A DNA stretch of 55,785 nucleotides from Thiotrichales bacterium (GTDB taxonomy: Bacteria; Pseudomonadota; Gammaproteobacteria; Beggiatoales; Beggiatoaceae), in assembly GCA_016744475.1 (NCBI GenBank), contig JADGEH010000024.1:1-55785 (forward strand), written 5' to 3'. The notes beneath the pieces were generated by a model, which worked only from the letters and a program-made list of their open reading frames with translations, did no database searches and had not been told where the DNA came from. The position numbers and the translations under genes were made by a program. Of this stretch, positions 8,598 through 17,355 are shown one piece after another (the stretch's first letter is position 1; the number at the start of each line of letters is the position of its first letter).

Positions 8598-9713
8598 CTA
8601 CAAATCAGGTGAGTGGGTTTTATTGACCACTTGTACGGGTTGTCCTGACTTTAAGCCCAAAAAGCCTTGGGTAATCAGTGTTTGTCCCAGTTCTAAACCT
8701 TCCAATATGGCGATGTGCTGGGCCAGATGCAGACCACTGCGCACGGCTTGTCGCTGGGCGCGTTGCTCGGCATCTAACAACCACACATATTCGCCTTCTC
8801 GATCACGCCGTAAAGCGGATAAAGGAATGCTTAAACTGTGTGGATGGATGATGTCCAAATGCACGCGACAGGATTGCCCGCTGCGTGCGCCTGGAGGCCA
8901 TTGAGACAGTTGAATTTCCACCACACCTTGGCGGGTTTGTGCGTTTAAGGCGGGATAAATACGCGCAATCTGTCCGCTGTGCCGCTCGGTGCTTAAGGCA
9001 TCAATTTGTATTTGCACACTATCGCCAACTTTTAAGCGGGCGAGGTGTTGCTCGGTGATGTTGACTTCGACCCGCAAAGAATCTGGATCAAGCAGACTGA
9101 GCACATGCGTGTTAGAGGAAATGACATCCCCCGGTTCTGCCAAACGAGCGCTGAGCACGCCTGCAAACGGTGCGTGCAGCTCCATGTCTTGTAAACGCAA
9201 TTGCAGCAAACGTACATCCGTGTCCGCCAGTGTTTTGAGGGTTTCGGCGCGGGCGCGTTCTTCGTCTGAGACTAATTTGTTATGGCTTAAGTTTTTTAAA
9301 CGTTGCCAATCTTGCCGCGCTTGTCGCAAAGTGGCTTTGGCTTTGGATAAACTGATACGCAAACGCCGATCATCTAAACGCAGCAGCAGCGCGTCTTGCG
9401 CGACGCTATCCCCAGCATAAAAAGGCAATTCGGTGATGCGCCCGCTTTCTTGGCTAAACAGGCGCAAAATGCGTTGTGCTTGCAAGGTGCCGCTGTACAC
9501 TCGACTTTCTTGCAATGCCTGCTCGCGGACTTGTGCGGTGTACACTTGATGCGGCGTGTTTTTGGGTTTTGCCGCCTGCACGGGTGAGGATACCTGCTCC
9601 CAAAGCCCACCGAACATCAGGCAACAGCATAGGATAGATAAGGATTTATGAGGGTGACATGAAAGCTTCATCTGAATACTCTGGTGCGTAGGTACGTAGA
9701 ATGGGTTCATCAC
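8598..9713 (-). CDS. Periplasmic adaptor of an RND-type efflux pump (membrane fusion protein)
   Basis: Up to 371 aa. After a hydrophobic export signal (in the 357-aa form from ATG 9671: MKLSCHPHKSLSILCCCLMF), the protein has the order of an AcrA/HlyD adaptor: a biotinyl-lipoyl half (SGRITELPFYAGDSVAQDALLLRL), an alpha hairpin (~125-185), the second lipoyl half (ELHAPFAGVLSARLAEPGDVI), then beta-barrel and membrane-proximal domains. It should link an inner-membrane transporter to an outer-membrane channel. No transporter gene is next to it on either side, so it is an orphan here. The start is uncertain: GTG 9713, ATG 9710 or ATG 9671, none with a strong ribosome site. Confidence 0.88.
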   Translation of the reverse strand: MMNPFYVPTHQSIQMKLSCHPHKSLSILCCCLMFGGLWEQVSSPVQAAKPKNTPHQVYTAQVREQALQESRVYSGTLQAQRILRLFSQESGRITELPFYAGDSVAQDALLLRLDDRRLRISLSKAKATLRQARQDWQRLKNLSHNKLVSDEERARAETLKTLADTDVRLLQLRLQDMELHAPFAGVLSARLAEPGDVISSNTHVLSLLDPDSLRVEVNITEQHLARLKVGDSVQIQIDALSTERHSGQIARIYPALNAQTRQGVVEIQLSQWPPGARSGQSCRVHLDIIHPHSLSIPLSALRRDREGEYVWLLDAEQRAQRQAVRSGLHLAQHIAILEGLELGQTLITQGFLGLKSGQPVQVVNKTHSPDL

Positions 9714-9730
9714 GGGATGTCATGGGTCAT

Positions 9731-9807
9731 AGACTTATGGCAAAGCGTATTCATCAGCTACAAAGGCGTGAATTTTCGCTACGATGCCAACCCCTTGCAA
9801 CAAGTCT
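9731..9807. mobile_element. Short MITE with AGACTTGTTGC-type ends
   Basis: AGACTTATGGCAAAGCGTATTC at its left and AACCCCTTGCAACAAGTCT at its right form imperfect terminal inverted repeats of the family seen at 7255 and 18908. It is about 77 bases long and lies between the divergent efflux adaptor gene and the chemosensory operon, where it may separate their promoters. Confidence 0.6.
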
Positions 9808-9862
9808 TTTGGTTCTCTTAACATGCGGTCAAAAGTGCTCTTTTATAGCGGAGATTTAAGCG

Positions 9863-10333
9863 ATGTTAGTACTGGTTTTTTATTTGGGTGAGGTGATGTA
9901 CATCATCAAACACCATCACATCCGCGAAATTTCGCCGATGGTGAAGCTCAAACAGATGTCTCAAGCACCGGATTATTTTGCGGGTTTTTTTAATTACCGC
10001 GATACCTTGGTGCCCGTGGTGGATTTGCGCCAGTTGCTGCATCACGAACCCTGTCAAATGCGCCTGAGCACGCGGATTATTTTAGTCGATTATGAGTGGC
10101 CCGATCAGCCCGTGCAGACTTTGGGCTTAATCGCCGAGCGGGTCACAGAAACCTTACGTAAAGCGCCTGAAGATTTTGTGGATACGAATATGTTAATGCA
10201 AAATACACCGTATTTAGATCAAGTCGTGATGGAGCATAACGAGGTGATTCAATGTATTAATCTTGAGCGCCTCGCGTTGCAATTACACCACCAGCGTTTA
10301 CCTTCTGAGCGGCCTTATTCTGATGAACGATAA
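9863..10333 (+). CDS. CheW-like coupling protein, first in the operon (WspB-like)
   Basis: 156 aa, a single CheW domain (start VLVFYLGEVMYIIKHHHIRE, central FAGFFNYRDTLVPVVDLRQL). Couples receptors to the CheA kinase. GGAG at 9850-9853 supports ATG 9863. It heads five genes that overlap or touch (CheW, CheR-TPR, CheW, CheA-REC, CheB). This order and the TPR-bearing CheR match wspB-wspC-wspD-wspE-wspF of pseudomonads, which controls c-di-GMP in response to surfaces. The receptor gene wspA that normally comes first is absent. Confidence 0.88.
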   Translation: MLVLVFYLGEVMYIIKHHHIREISPMVKLKQMSQAPDYFAGFFNYRDTLVPVVDLRQLLHHEPCQMRLSTRIILVDYEWPDQPVQTLGLIAERVTETLRKAPEDFVDTNMLMQNTPYLDQVVMEHNEVIQCINLERLALQLHHQRLPSERPYSDER

Positions 10334-11582
10334 TCCCGTTGAGCGTTTTTTACAGCACACGATTGGCTTAGACAGTGCCAGTATCGGTGCGGATACCTTG
10401 CAACATATTCTTCACGAGCGATGGCGTGCGACGGGATTAAGTGCCGCACCTTACGCCGCTTTTTTGCATGATTCACAGGATGAGCAAAAACGTCTAATCG
10501 AAACCGTTGTGGTGCTAGAAACTTGGTTTTTTCGCCATCATCGTAGTTTTGATTTTATGAGCCAGCATTTGCAGGCGCAATCCCCGCCTGCTGTGCGTTT
10601 ACTGAGTTTACCTTGTGCCACGGGTGAAGAACCGTATTCTTTAGTCATGTCGCTGTTAGACAAAGGCTTTTTGCCTCGTCAAATACACGTTGATGCGGTG
10701 GACATCAGCCAACCTGCACTCGATATTGCGCAGCAGGCGCAGTATCGAAATATCGCTTTTCGAGGTGAGCGTGGGCGGCAAGCGCAACCCGTGTTTTTTC
10801 AGCCTGTGGAGCAAAAAAACGCGCTGAATGTAGACCGACTGTATCAATTAAAACCTGAAGTCCGCTCATGCGTGCATTGGCATCAAGGCAATATTTTGGA
10901 TGCCCACATATTTCCTCCGCAACCTGGATTTGACGTGATTTTTTGTCGCAACTTATTGATTTATCTCACACCGGAGGCACGCTCAACAGCGATTCGTCAT
11001 CTCGCTACTTGGCTTAAACCCAGCGGCTTGTTGTGTGTGGGACATGCGGAACGCAATTTGGCGTGTCATGAGGGTTTTGTGCAGGTGTCTGAACCAGGCG
11101 TGTTTGCTTGTTGGCATCCACAATCACCACAAGCCCAAAACAGCACGACTTCTCCTAAGCCCCTCAAAAAGCCACTGATCGCGCCTCAAATCGTGCGCCC
11201 CGTGTCTGACACCTTGTCACCCCCCGCCGTGAAAAGCTCAACCCCTCATCCTTTGAAGGGCTTAGAACAGATTGAGCAATTGGCTGATCAAGGCAAGCTG
11301 GAAGCGGCTTTGCAACAGTGTCGTGATTTTTTGCGTACACAGCCCGATGCCGTACAGGGACATTTTCTCTGCGCTTTAATTCATCAAGCCCGACAAGATG
11401 AAGCGCAGGCCGAGCGCTATTTTCAACAAACTTTGTATTTGCAACCGCATCATATGGAGGCTTTGCACCACTTAAGCGTGTTGCTGCAAGGCCAAGGCCG
11501 TCAAGCACAGGCACGTTCTTTACATCAGCGTTTACAGCGCGTGCGCGACAAAGCTCAGGGTGTTATGCATGGAACCGCTTAA
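10323..11582 (+). CDS. Chemoreceptor methyltransferase CheR with TPR tail (WspC-like)
   Basis: 419 aa. An N-terminal CheR helical domain (~5-75) leads to an S-adenosylmethionine-binding domain with LSLPCATGEEPYSL and DVIFCRNLLIYL. A Pro-rich linker (~275-310) is followed by a C-terminal TPR region (~320-410; GHFLCALIHQARQDEAQAERYF). Methylates glutamates of chemoreceptors; TPR tails are typical of WspC-class CheR. ATG 10323 lies within the end of the preceding CheW gene (11-base overlap), indicating translational coupling. An in-frame upstream start at 10263 would overlap the CheW gene much more and is unlikely. Confidence 0.93.
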   Translation: MNDNPVERFLQHTIGLDSASIGADTLQHILHERWRATGLSAAPYAAFLHDSQDEQKRLIETVVVLETWFFRHHRSFDFMSQHLQAQSPPAVRLLSLPCATGEEPYSLVMSLLDKGFLPRQIHVDAVDISQPALDIAQQAQYRNIAFRGERGRQAQPVFFQPVEQKNALNVDRLYQLKPEVRSCVHWHQGNILDAHIFPPQPGFDVIFCRNLLIYLTPEARSTAIRHLATWLKPSGLLCVGHAERNLACHEGFVQVSEPGVFACWHPQSPQAQNSTTSPKPLKKPLIAPQIVRPVSDTLSPPAVKSSTPHPLKGLEQIEQLADQGKLEAALQQCRDFLRTQPDAVQGHFLCALIHQARQDEAQAERYFQQTLYLQPHHMEALHHLSVLLQGQGRQAQARSLHQRLQRVRDKAQGVMHGTA

Positions 11583-12246
11583 ACTCACTGAAAAAATTGA
11601 AAATTGTTGGAAAACTCAAGGCGTTTGGAGCGATCAAGGTGGACATTGTGAACGATTAGCCAAGGTGATCCATTGTCGCAATTGCGAGGTGTTTACCCGT
11701 GCTGGTCGCCGCTTGTTAGAACGTGAATTGCCTGAAGACTATTTGCAAGAATGGACGGCAGTGCTGGCTAACAAAAAAAATGATGAATTGATCGGCACCG
11801 TGTCTTTGTTGGTGTTTCGCATTGAAAAAGAATGGCTGGCTTTGCCTTCTTTATTATTTGCTGAAGTGGTGGACAATGCGCGTGTGCATTGTTTGCCACA
11901 TCGACCTAACCCGGTATTAAAAGGGCTGGTGAATGTTCATGGTGAAGTACAATTATGCGTGTCTTTACAAGCCTTGTTGGGGATTGAAAGCTGTGATGTG
12001 GAAGTGCCTACCTCCGTCTCGCCACGCATGTTGGTGATGGGTGAACCCGGCGCACGTTGGGTGTTTCATGTGCATGAAATTGATGGCATTCATCGCTTGC
12101 ATCCCAGCCAAATTCAAGCCCCACCGATTTCTTCACAAAAAACTGGCGCGGGGTTTAGTCGCGGGCTGTTTGCTTGGGGAGATAAATCGGTCGCCGTACT
12201 CGATGATGAACTTTTACTGCACCAATTAAGCAGGAGCGTACAGTGA
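11569..12246 (+). CDS. Second CheW-like coupling protein (WspD-like)
   Basis: 225 aa. An N-terminal extension with a conserved-looking Cys/His cluster (CWKTQGVWSDQGGHCERL, then HCRNCEVF) precedes a CheW domain (LLVFRIEKEWLALPSLLFAE onward; LKGLVNVHGEVQLCVSLQAL). WspD proteins share this Cys-rich N-terminus. ATG 11569 overlaps the end of cheR by 14 bases; GTG 11560 is a poorer choice. Having two CheW-type proteins in one operon is the Wsp pattern. Confidence 0.9.
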   Translation: MEPLKLTEKIENCWKTQGVWSDQGGHCERLAKVIHCRNCEVFTRAGRRLLERELPEDYLQEWTAVLANKKNDELIGTVSLLVFRIEKEWLALPSLLFAEVVDNARVHCLPHRPNPVLKGLVNVHGEVQLCVSLQALLGIESCDVEVPTSVSPRMLVMGEPGARWVFHVHEIDGIHRLHPSQIQAPPISSQKTGAGFSRGLFAWGDKSVAVLDDELLLHQLSRSVQ

Positions 12247-15182
12247 ATCCAGACAACACGGTAGAACACGGCAATGCTCCTAACATCGTGATGTTGACAT
12301 TATTTTGTGATGATGTTCGACACCACGCCACCTTAATTGGCGACAGTCTGCACCTGCCTGACGCGCCTTCCGTGTGGGAAGCAGCGCGGCACAGTGCTCA
12401 TGCGATATGGGGCAGTGCGCGATTACTCGAACTCATGGAGATTGCCGAATTATTGCGCGTCATACGGGATAATTTTCATATTTCTCAATCGTTAAGAGCT
12501 TCACACAAAATGCCATTGCATCAAGCCATCGAGTGGTTGTTGCAATTATCCAGCATTCCTCCCGCAGACATTCCCGCTTGGTTACATGAACAAAGCAGCA
12601 CCTTGCAGCAATTATTTCAGGCTTTAAGCACATCTGAAGAGACAAATGTAGTGCCAGTAAGGCTTGAATCTGCGCCTGCTGCTGCGACTGTGATGCCCGC
12701 ACAGGCTCACTTAGAACCCGTAGAAGCCGTGGATTTATCGCAGATCGATATGGGTTTACTGGATTTATTTCTGACTGAAGTCGATACCCATGTGGACACA
12801 TTGAATGAAGGTTTATTGGCGTTAGAAGCCGATCCGCACAGCCGAGAATGGCTGGAAGCCTTGATGCGCAGTGCGCATTCGATCAAAGGCGGAGCGCGTG
12901 TCGTGCGGCTTGATAGCGTGGTGGGCTTAGCGCACTGCATGGAAGATTGTTTTGTCGCAGCGCAAAAAAGCCAATTGCAACTGAATTCCAGCCATATTGA
13001 TACCTTGCTGCAATGTTCTGATGTGCTCACGCGCACCGCTCAAGCAGGGCGCGATAAAGACGGCGTGGCTTTGGCGCACTATCAGGTGCAAATGAAGCAA
13101 TTGGAAGCCGCTTTACAAGCGATTCAAGCGGGAGACACGCCGACTGTGCCGCCGCTTGTAGCCTCGCCTACACCCGCAAAACCCACAGAAAAACAAGAAT
13201 TAGTCGCCATCTCCTCAGTCGTTTCTGCACCTCAATCGGCTCAATCTCCTCTCCCAGCGCCGGATGCGGTGATTTACACCCGTCCACGGGATGAAGTGCT
13301 GTCATCCGAAGCCGAACCTACACCGCCTAAACAGACTGCCACAACACCACCATCAACGGCTTCAGATGCGCATCAAAACAACAATGCTCCAGCCAGTCCT
13401 AGCCCCACTTTAGAAAAAGATCGTGTGGTACGAGTCAGCGCCGGAAAAATCGAGCGGCTCATGGGCTTAACCGGAGAGGTCACGGTGAGCGCTCGCTGGC
13501 TGCCTTCTTTTTCTCGTTCCATGTTACAACTGAAACGTGCGCATTTAGACATCGCCCATCAGCTAGAACGTTTGCAAGATAAATTAACGGATAAGAATAT
13601 TGATGAGGCACTGCATAAAGAAGTGCATAAAATCCGCGAAAAGAACAAAAATACCGCCCATTATCTAGCAGAGCGTTTAAACCATCTGGAACTGTTTACC
13701 AGCACTTTATCAACACATTCGGATCGTTTATATCGAGAAATGATTGGAGTGCGGATGCGACCTTTTGCGGATGGTGTCAAAGGCTTGCCGCGTTTGGTGC
13801 GGGATTTATCTCGGCAACTGGGTAAACAAGTCCGCTTTGACATCATCGGCAAAAACACGGAAGTTGATCAAGATATTTTAGAGAAACTGGATGCGCCTTT
13901 GAATCATTTGATTCGCAATGCTTTAGATCACGGCTTAGAAACCCCTGAAGAACGTCTTCAAGCCAATAAACCCGAAGTGGGAGAATTACGTTTAGAAGCA
14001 GTACACCGTTCAGGCATGTTAATGATTTCTTTAAGCGATGACGGACGCGGCATTGATTTAGAACGATTGCGCGAGAAGGTAAAACAAAAAAAGCTGGTTA
14101 GCGAAGCTCTAATAGAACAACTCAGTGAAGCCGAACTTATTGAGTTTTTATTCTTACCGGGTTTTTCCACGCAACACACCGTCACAGAAATTTCTGGACG
14201 CGGCGTGGGTTTGGATGTGGTACACAGCATGGTGCATGAGGTCGGCGGTGTCGTGCGGGCTGAATCCAAATCAGGGCAGGGCTTAATGTTTCATTTGGAA
14301 TTGCCGCTCACCTTGTCTGTGATTCGCACTTTTCTCGTACAAATTGCGGGAGAGCCTTACGCCTTCCCGTTAGCCCGTATTGATCGCTGTTTACGTTTGC
14401 GTCCTGATGAGATTCAAATCATTGAAGAACGCCAGTATTTTCGCTTTAGCGAGAATAATATTGCATTAGTCAATATTCATGATGTGCTGGAATTAGATTC
14501 TTCGCCACCACCGAATGAAGAGATGAATGTGGTAGTGGTCAGCGATCCTTTCGATAAATTACGTGGCAATCGCTGTAATGCGTATGGCTTGGTGGTAGAT
14601 AAATTTTTGGGCGAGTACGATTTAGTGGTGCGCCCGCTGGATGCACGACTCGGTAAAGTGCCGAGTATTAACGCCGTGGCGGTGATGTTAGACGGTTCGC
14701 CAGTGCTGATTTTTGATGTTGAAGACTTAGTTCATGCGATTGATAAACAACTAGGCACGCGCCGCTTGCGTAAAATCACACGCCCACAAGATGCCCCCGA
14801 AGGACGCGGCAAGCACATTTTAGTCGCTGATGATTCCATCACCATCCGAGAAATGGAACGTAAACTGCTGGAACATCAAGGCTACCAAGTGGATGTGGCG
14901 GTGGACGGTCAGGACGCTTGGGGCGCTTTACGCAGCAGCGAATATGATTTATTAGTCACCGACATCGACATGCCGCGCATGGATGGCATCAGCCTTATCC
15001 AACGGGTGCGAGGCCACGAAGGTTTAAAACACCTACCCGTTGTAGTGGTATCTTATAAAGACAGTGAAGAGCATCGCCTACGCGGCATGAACGCGGGGGC
15101 TAATTATTATTTAACCAAAAGTAGTTTTGAGGATGATTCCTTCGTGCAAGCCATGATCGACTTGATTGGTGAGGCAAGATAA
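12243..15182 (+). CDS. Hybrid CheA histidine kinase with C-terminal receiver (WspE-like)
   Basis: 979 aa, GTG start inside the stop of the preceding gene. Domains in order: a region resembling a second, worn HPt domain (~15-125; AHAIWGSARLLEL with His53 kept but Trp in place of the usual Lys); a full HPt with phospho-accepting His212 (AHSIKGGARVV); a Pro/Ala/Ser-rich linker (~300-390); a long helical dimerisation segment (~395-500); an HATPase core (N box HLIRNALDHGLE; DDGRGID; GRGVGLDVV); a CheW-like domain (~690-835); and a receiver domain with Asp907 (LLVTDIDMPRMDG). Autophosphorylates and passes phosphate to its receiver and to partner regulators. The extra N-terminal domain is not part of standard WspE. 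Confidence 0.95.
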   Translation: MNPDNTVEHGNAPNIVMLTLFCDDVRHHATLIGDSLHLPDAPSVWEAARHSAHAIWGSARLLELMEIAELLRVIRDNFHISQSLRASHKMPLHQAIEWLLQLSSIPPADIPAWLHEQSSTLQQLFQALSTSEETNVVPVRLESAPAAATVMPAQAHLEPVEAVDLSQIDMGLLDLFLTEVDTHVDTLNEGLLALEADPHSREWLEALMRSAHSIKGGARVVRLDSVVGLAHCMEDCFVAAQKSQLQLNSSHIDTLLQCSDVLTRTAQAGRDKDGVALAHYQVQMKQLEAALQAIQAGDTPTVPPLVASPTPAKPTEKQELVAISSVVSAPQSAQSPLPAPDAVIYTRPRDEVLSSEAEPTPPKQTATTPPSTASDAHQNNNAPASPSPTLEKDRVVRVSAGKIERLMGLTGEVTVSARWLPSFSRSMLQLKRAHLDIAHQLERLQDKLTDKNIDEALHKEVHKIREKNKNTAHYLAERLNHLELFTSTLSTHSDRLYREMIGVRMRPFADGVKGLPRLVRDLSRQLGKQVRFDIIGKNTEVDQDILEKLDAPLNHLIRNALDHGLETPEERLQANKPEVGELRLEAVHRSGMLMISLSDDGRGIDLERLREKVKQKKLVSEALIEQLSEAELIEFLFLPGFSTQHTVTEISGRGVGLDVVHSMVHEVGGVVRAESKSGQGLMFHLELPLTLSVIRTFLVQIAGEPYAFPLARIDRCLRLRPDEIQIIEERQYFRFSENNIALVNIHDVLELDSSPPPNEEMNVVVVSDPFDKLRGNRCNAYGLVVDKFLGEYDLVVRPLDARLGKVPSINAVAVMLDGSPVLIFDVEDLVHAIDKQLGTRRLRKITRPQDAPEGRGKHILVADDSITIREMERKLLEHQGYQVDVAVDGQDAWGALRSSEYDLLVTDIDMPRMDGISLIQRVRGHEGLKHLPVVVVSYKDSEEHRLRGMNAGANYYLTKSSFEDDSFVQAMIDLIGEAR

Positions 15183-16237
15183 TGCGCATAAGCATTGTTG
15201 ATCACCAACACTTCCATACGCTCCGCAGTCTCATTGAGACCGTGCCTGGTTATCAAATTGCCTGGAGTGCAGCCAATGGGCACGAGGCCTGTAAGCTGTG
15301 TTTAATTGATCCGCCTGATTTATTGCTAATGGCGTTGCAAATGCCGGATATGGATGGTGTGGAAGCCACGCGCCAAATTATGAAGCATTCTCCCTGCCCG
15401 ATTTTGTTGATGGCGAGCAGCGTTGAAAGTCATGCGGGAAAAATTTTTGCAGCGATGGGAGAAGGGGCTAAAGATGTGCTCAATTATCCGCATCCCGAAG
15501 AAGCCGAAAAAGGCAAACAAGCTTTATTGCGTAAACTGCGCACGATGGCGACCTTGCAAACCCCCGAACCCGGCATGAGCTCAAAACATCCGCATTTACC
15601 GCCATTTAACATGGCTTCAGAGAAGCTTGCCAGGACAGCCAAACTGCCACAAATGGCGAATTTGCCCAAGCTCATCGCCATTGGTGCTTCCACGGGCGGG
15701 CCCAATGCCTTGGCACAAGTGCTCAAACAATTACCCGCCGATTTAAATGCAGCCATTGTCATTGTGCAGCATTTAACCGAAGAATTTTCTTTTGATTTAA
15801 CCGCTTGGCTCGATGCACAAAGTGCGCTCAATGTGCATTTAGCCGTCGAAAATAGCCGTCCTCGCAATCATCACGTCTACATCGCACACAGCAATGACCA
15901 CTTGATCTTAGGCAAAAATTGCTGCTTCGCTTACACCCCTGAACCGCGCCATATTCACTACCGTCCCTCGGTGGACGTATTTTTTGAAAGCCTGGCGCAT
16001 GGTTGGCCGGGCATCGGCATTGGTGTGTTATTGACGGGGATGGGACGCGATGGCGCGGAGGGTTTAGCAGCGCTCAAGCGCAAAGGCTGGCACACCATTG
16101 CGCAAGATCAACACAGCAGTGTGGTGTATGGAATGCCTAAAGCCGCCAAAGAACTCAACGCAGCCTTGGATATTTTGCCCCTCGATCAAATAGGGCAAGC
16201 GATTTTGCAACAGTGTGATGCGCCGATAATGAAATAA
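15182..16237 (+). CDS. Chemoreceptor methylesterase CheB (WspF-like) with a defective receiver
   Basis: 351 aa, start overlapping the cheA stop by one base (TAATG). The C-terminal methylesterase is intact: Ser170 in IGASTGGP, His197 in VQHLTEEFS, Asp290 in LTGMGRDGAEGL. It removes methyl groups from receptors. The N-terminal receiver is degenerate: the motif normally read LMDLxMPxMDG is LLLMALQMPDMDG here, so the phospho-acceptor Asp is Ala51 (GCG, 15332-15334), and the N-terminal acidic site reads IVDHQHF, with His where the second acidic residue is expected. Phosphorylation control as known for CheB/WspF therefore seems impossible. It is the last gene of the operon; no wspR-type GGDEF gene follows. 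Confidence 0.94.
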   Translation: MRISIVDHQHFHTLRSLIETVPGYQIAWSAANGHEACKLCLIDPPDLLLMALQMPDMDGVEATRQIMKHSPCPILLMASSVESHAGKIFAAMGEGAKDVLNYPHPEEAEKGKQALLRKLRTMATLQTPEPGMSSKHPHLPPFNMASEKLARTAKLPQMANLPKLIAIGASTGGPNALAQVLKQLPADLNAAIVIVQHLTEEFSFDLTAWLDAQSALNVHLAVENSRPRNHHVYIAHSNDHLILGKNCCFAYTPEPRHIHYRPSVDVFFESLAHGWPGIGIGVLLTGMGRDGAEGLAALKRKGWHTIAQDQHSSVVYGMPKAAKELNAALDILPLDQIGQAILQQCDAPIMK

Positions 16238-16758
16238 CATCAGTGGTATGACTCAAGGCATCCACGTTAAAGACAACGCAAACGGCGCAAGAGGCGCAAA
16301 AGGCTGTGTAGCCAATATCCATCAGTGCTCACGGCTTAAGGTCTATGTTTGTCACTGATTTAGAAAGTTATCCTCACGGTCATTCACTGAACGCTGATAG
16401 AGTTGTAAATCATTGATTTTGCTATATAGAGAAGCCCCAGAGGGGCGTAATACCTATATAGGTTAAACGGATAGAAAAGATTTAGCCCTGAAAGGGCGAC
16501 ATAAAACACCATGCCAGCTTTTATTGCGCCCTTTCAGGGCTGGGTGGGTCTCATCGACCGAACCCAGGGCGTTGCCCTGGGCTATATAGAGGCCGCCCCG
16601 TTGGGGCTAAAAACCCTTTACTTAAATGTCAGTGATGCAGCACATGGGAACGAGTTAAACATCATTTGGAAACGCTGGCGTTCTCTTGCGCCTCTTGCGT
16701 TGTCTTTAAGGGCTTGAGTCCTACAATAGATGTCATTTCTCTATATTCTTAGCCATCA
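16238..16758. repeat. Multi-hairpin interspersed repeat, copy 2
   Basis: Contains the same hairpin chain as 8225-8520, preceded by AGAAGCCCCAGAGGGGCG and by a GCAAACGGCGCAAGAGGCGC segment that also occurs, inverted, after the copies at 8500 and 44240. It ends near 16745 with TACAATAGATGTCATTTCTC, a MITE-like end. No gene is seen. It separates the chemosensory operon from the convergent ubiJ. Confidence 0.75.
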
Positions 16759-17355
16759 TCAAACAACACCTATACGCTGAATACGTTGCTCTAAACGCTC
16801 AATATCCGCTCGCACCACATCCACATCTTCTAAAAAAGCCTGTACTTCTAAAGGCGCAGGCAGCCATCTAATTTCTTCTTGTAAATATTCCACCACATTT
16901 TGCTGCATTCGATTCAAGCTCTCCTGCCCCCACTGTTGAGCGGCACGATGACGATAGCCACACCAATGTGCAGGCACATCGCCCACGTTTTGTGCCCACC
17001 ATTCTTCCCAATCCATATCCATATGGCCCAAGCTCTCAGACACCGCTTGCACCCAATGTATATCGCCCTCAATTTTGACCGCACCAGTGCTCAACAATTG
17101 ATGATTATGCTCCAACATCATGCGCAATAAAGTAAAAGGCGCACCGCTGATAGACGCATCCACAGCACCCGGAGGATGCGCTAAAACCTGCACCTTATCT
17201 TGGGAAAAACATAAATACAAAGAACTCGACAGCCCTTGCAAATGAATACCTAAACATCGCCCTGCATACGCCTTCATCTCCTGTTGGCTTTGAGGGGACA
17301 AGGCCAAAGCCTGATGAAATGCCGTATCCAACAGCCCTGCCAATAAAGCGCTCAT
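16759..17355 (-). CDS. ubiJ: Ubiquinone biosynthesis accessory factor UbiJ (SCP2 domain)
   Basis: 198 aa. An SCP2-type lipid-binding domain (~20-105) is followed by a helical C-terminus (~110-198). UbiJ binds ubiquinone intermediates and organises the soluble Ubi complex. Its start overlaps the ubiE stop (ATGA), matching the ubiE-ubiJ pair of gammaproteobacteria; ubiB, often third, is not here. Sequence conservation of UbiJ is low, so context carries much of the call. Confidence 0.88.
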   Translation of the reverse strand: MSALLAGLLDTAFHQALALSPQSQQEMKAYAGRCLGIHLQGLSSSLYLCFSQDKVQVLAHPPGAVDASISGAPFTLLRMMLEHNHQLLSTGAVKIEGDIHWVQAVSESLGHMDMDWEEWWAQNVGDVPAHWCGYRHRAAQQWGQESLNRMQQNVVEYLQEEIRWLPAPLEVQAFLEDVDVVRADIERLEQRIQRIGVV

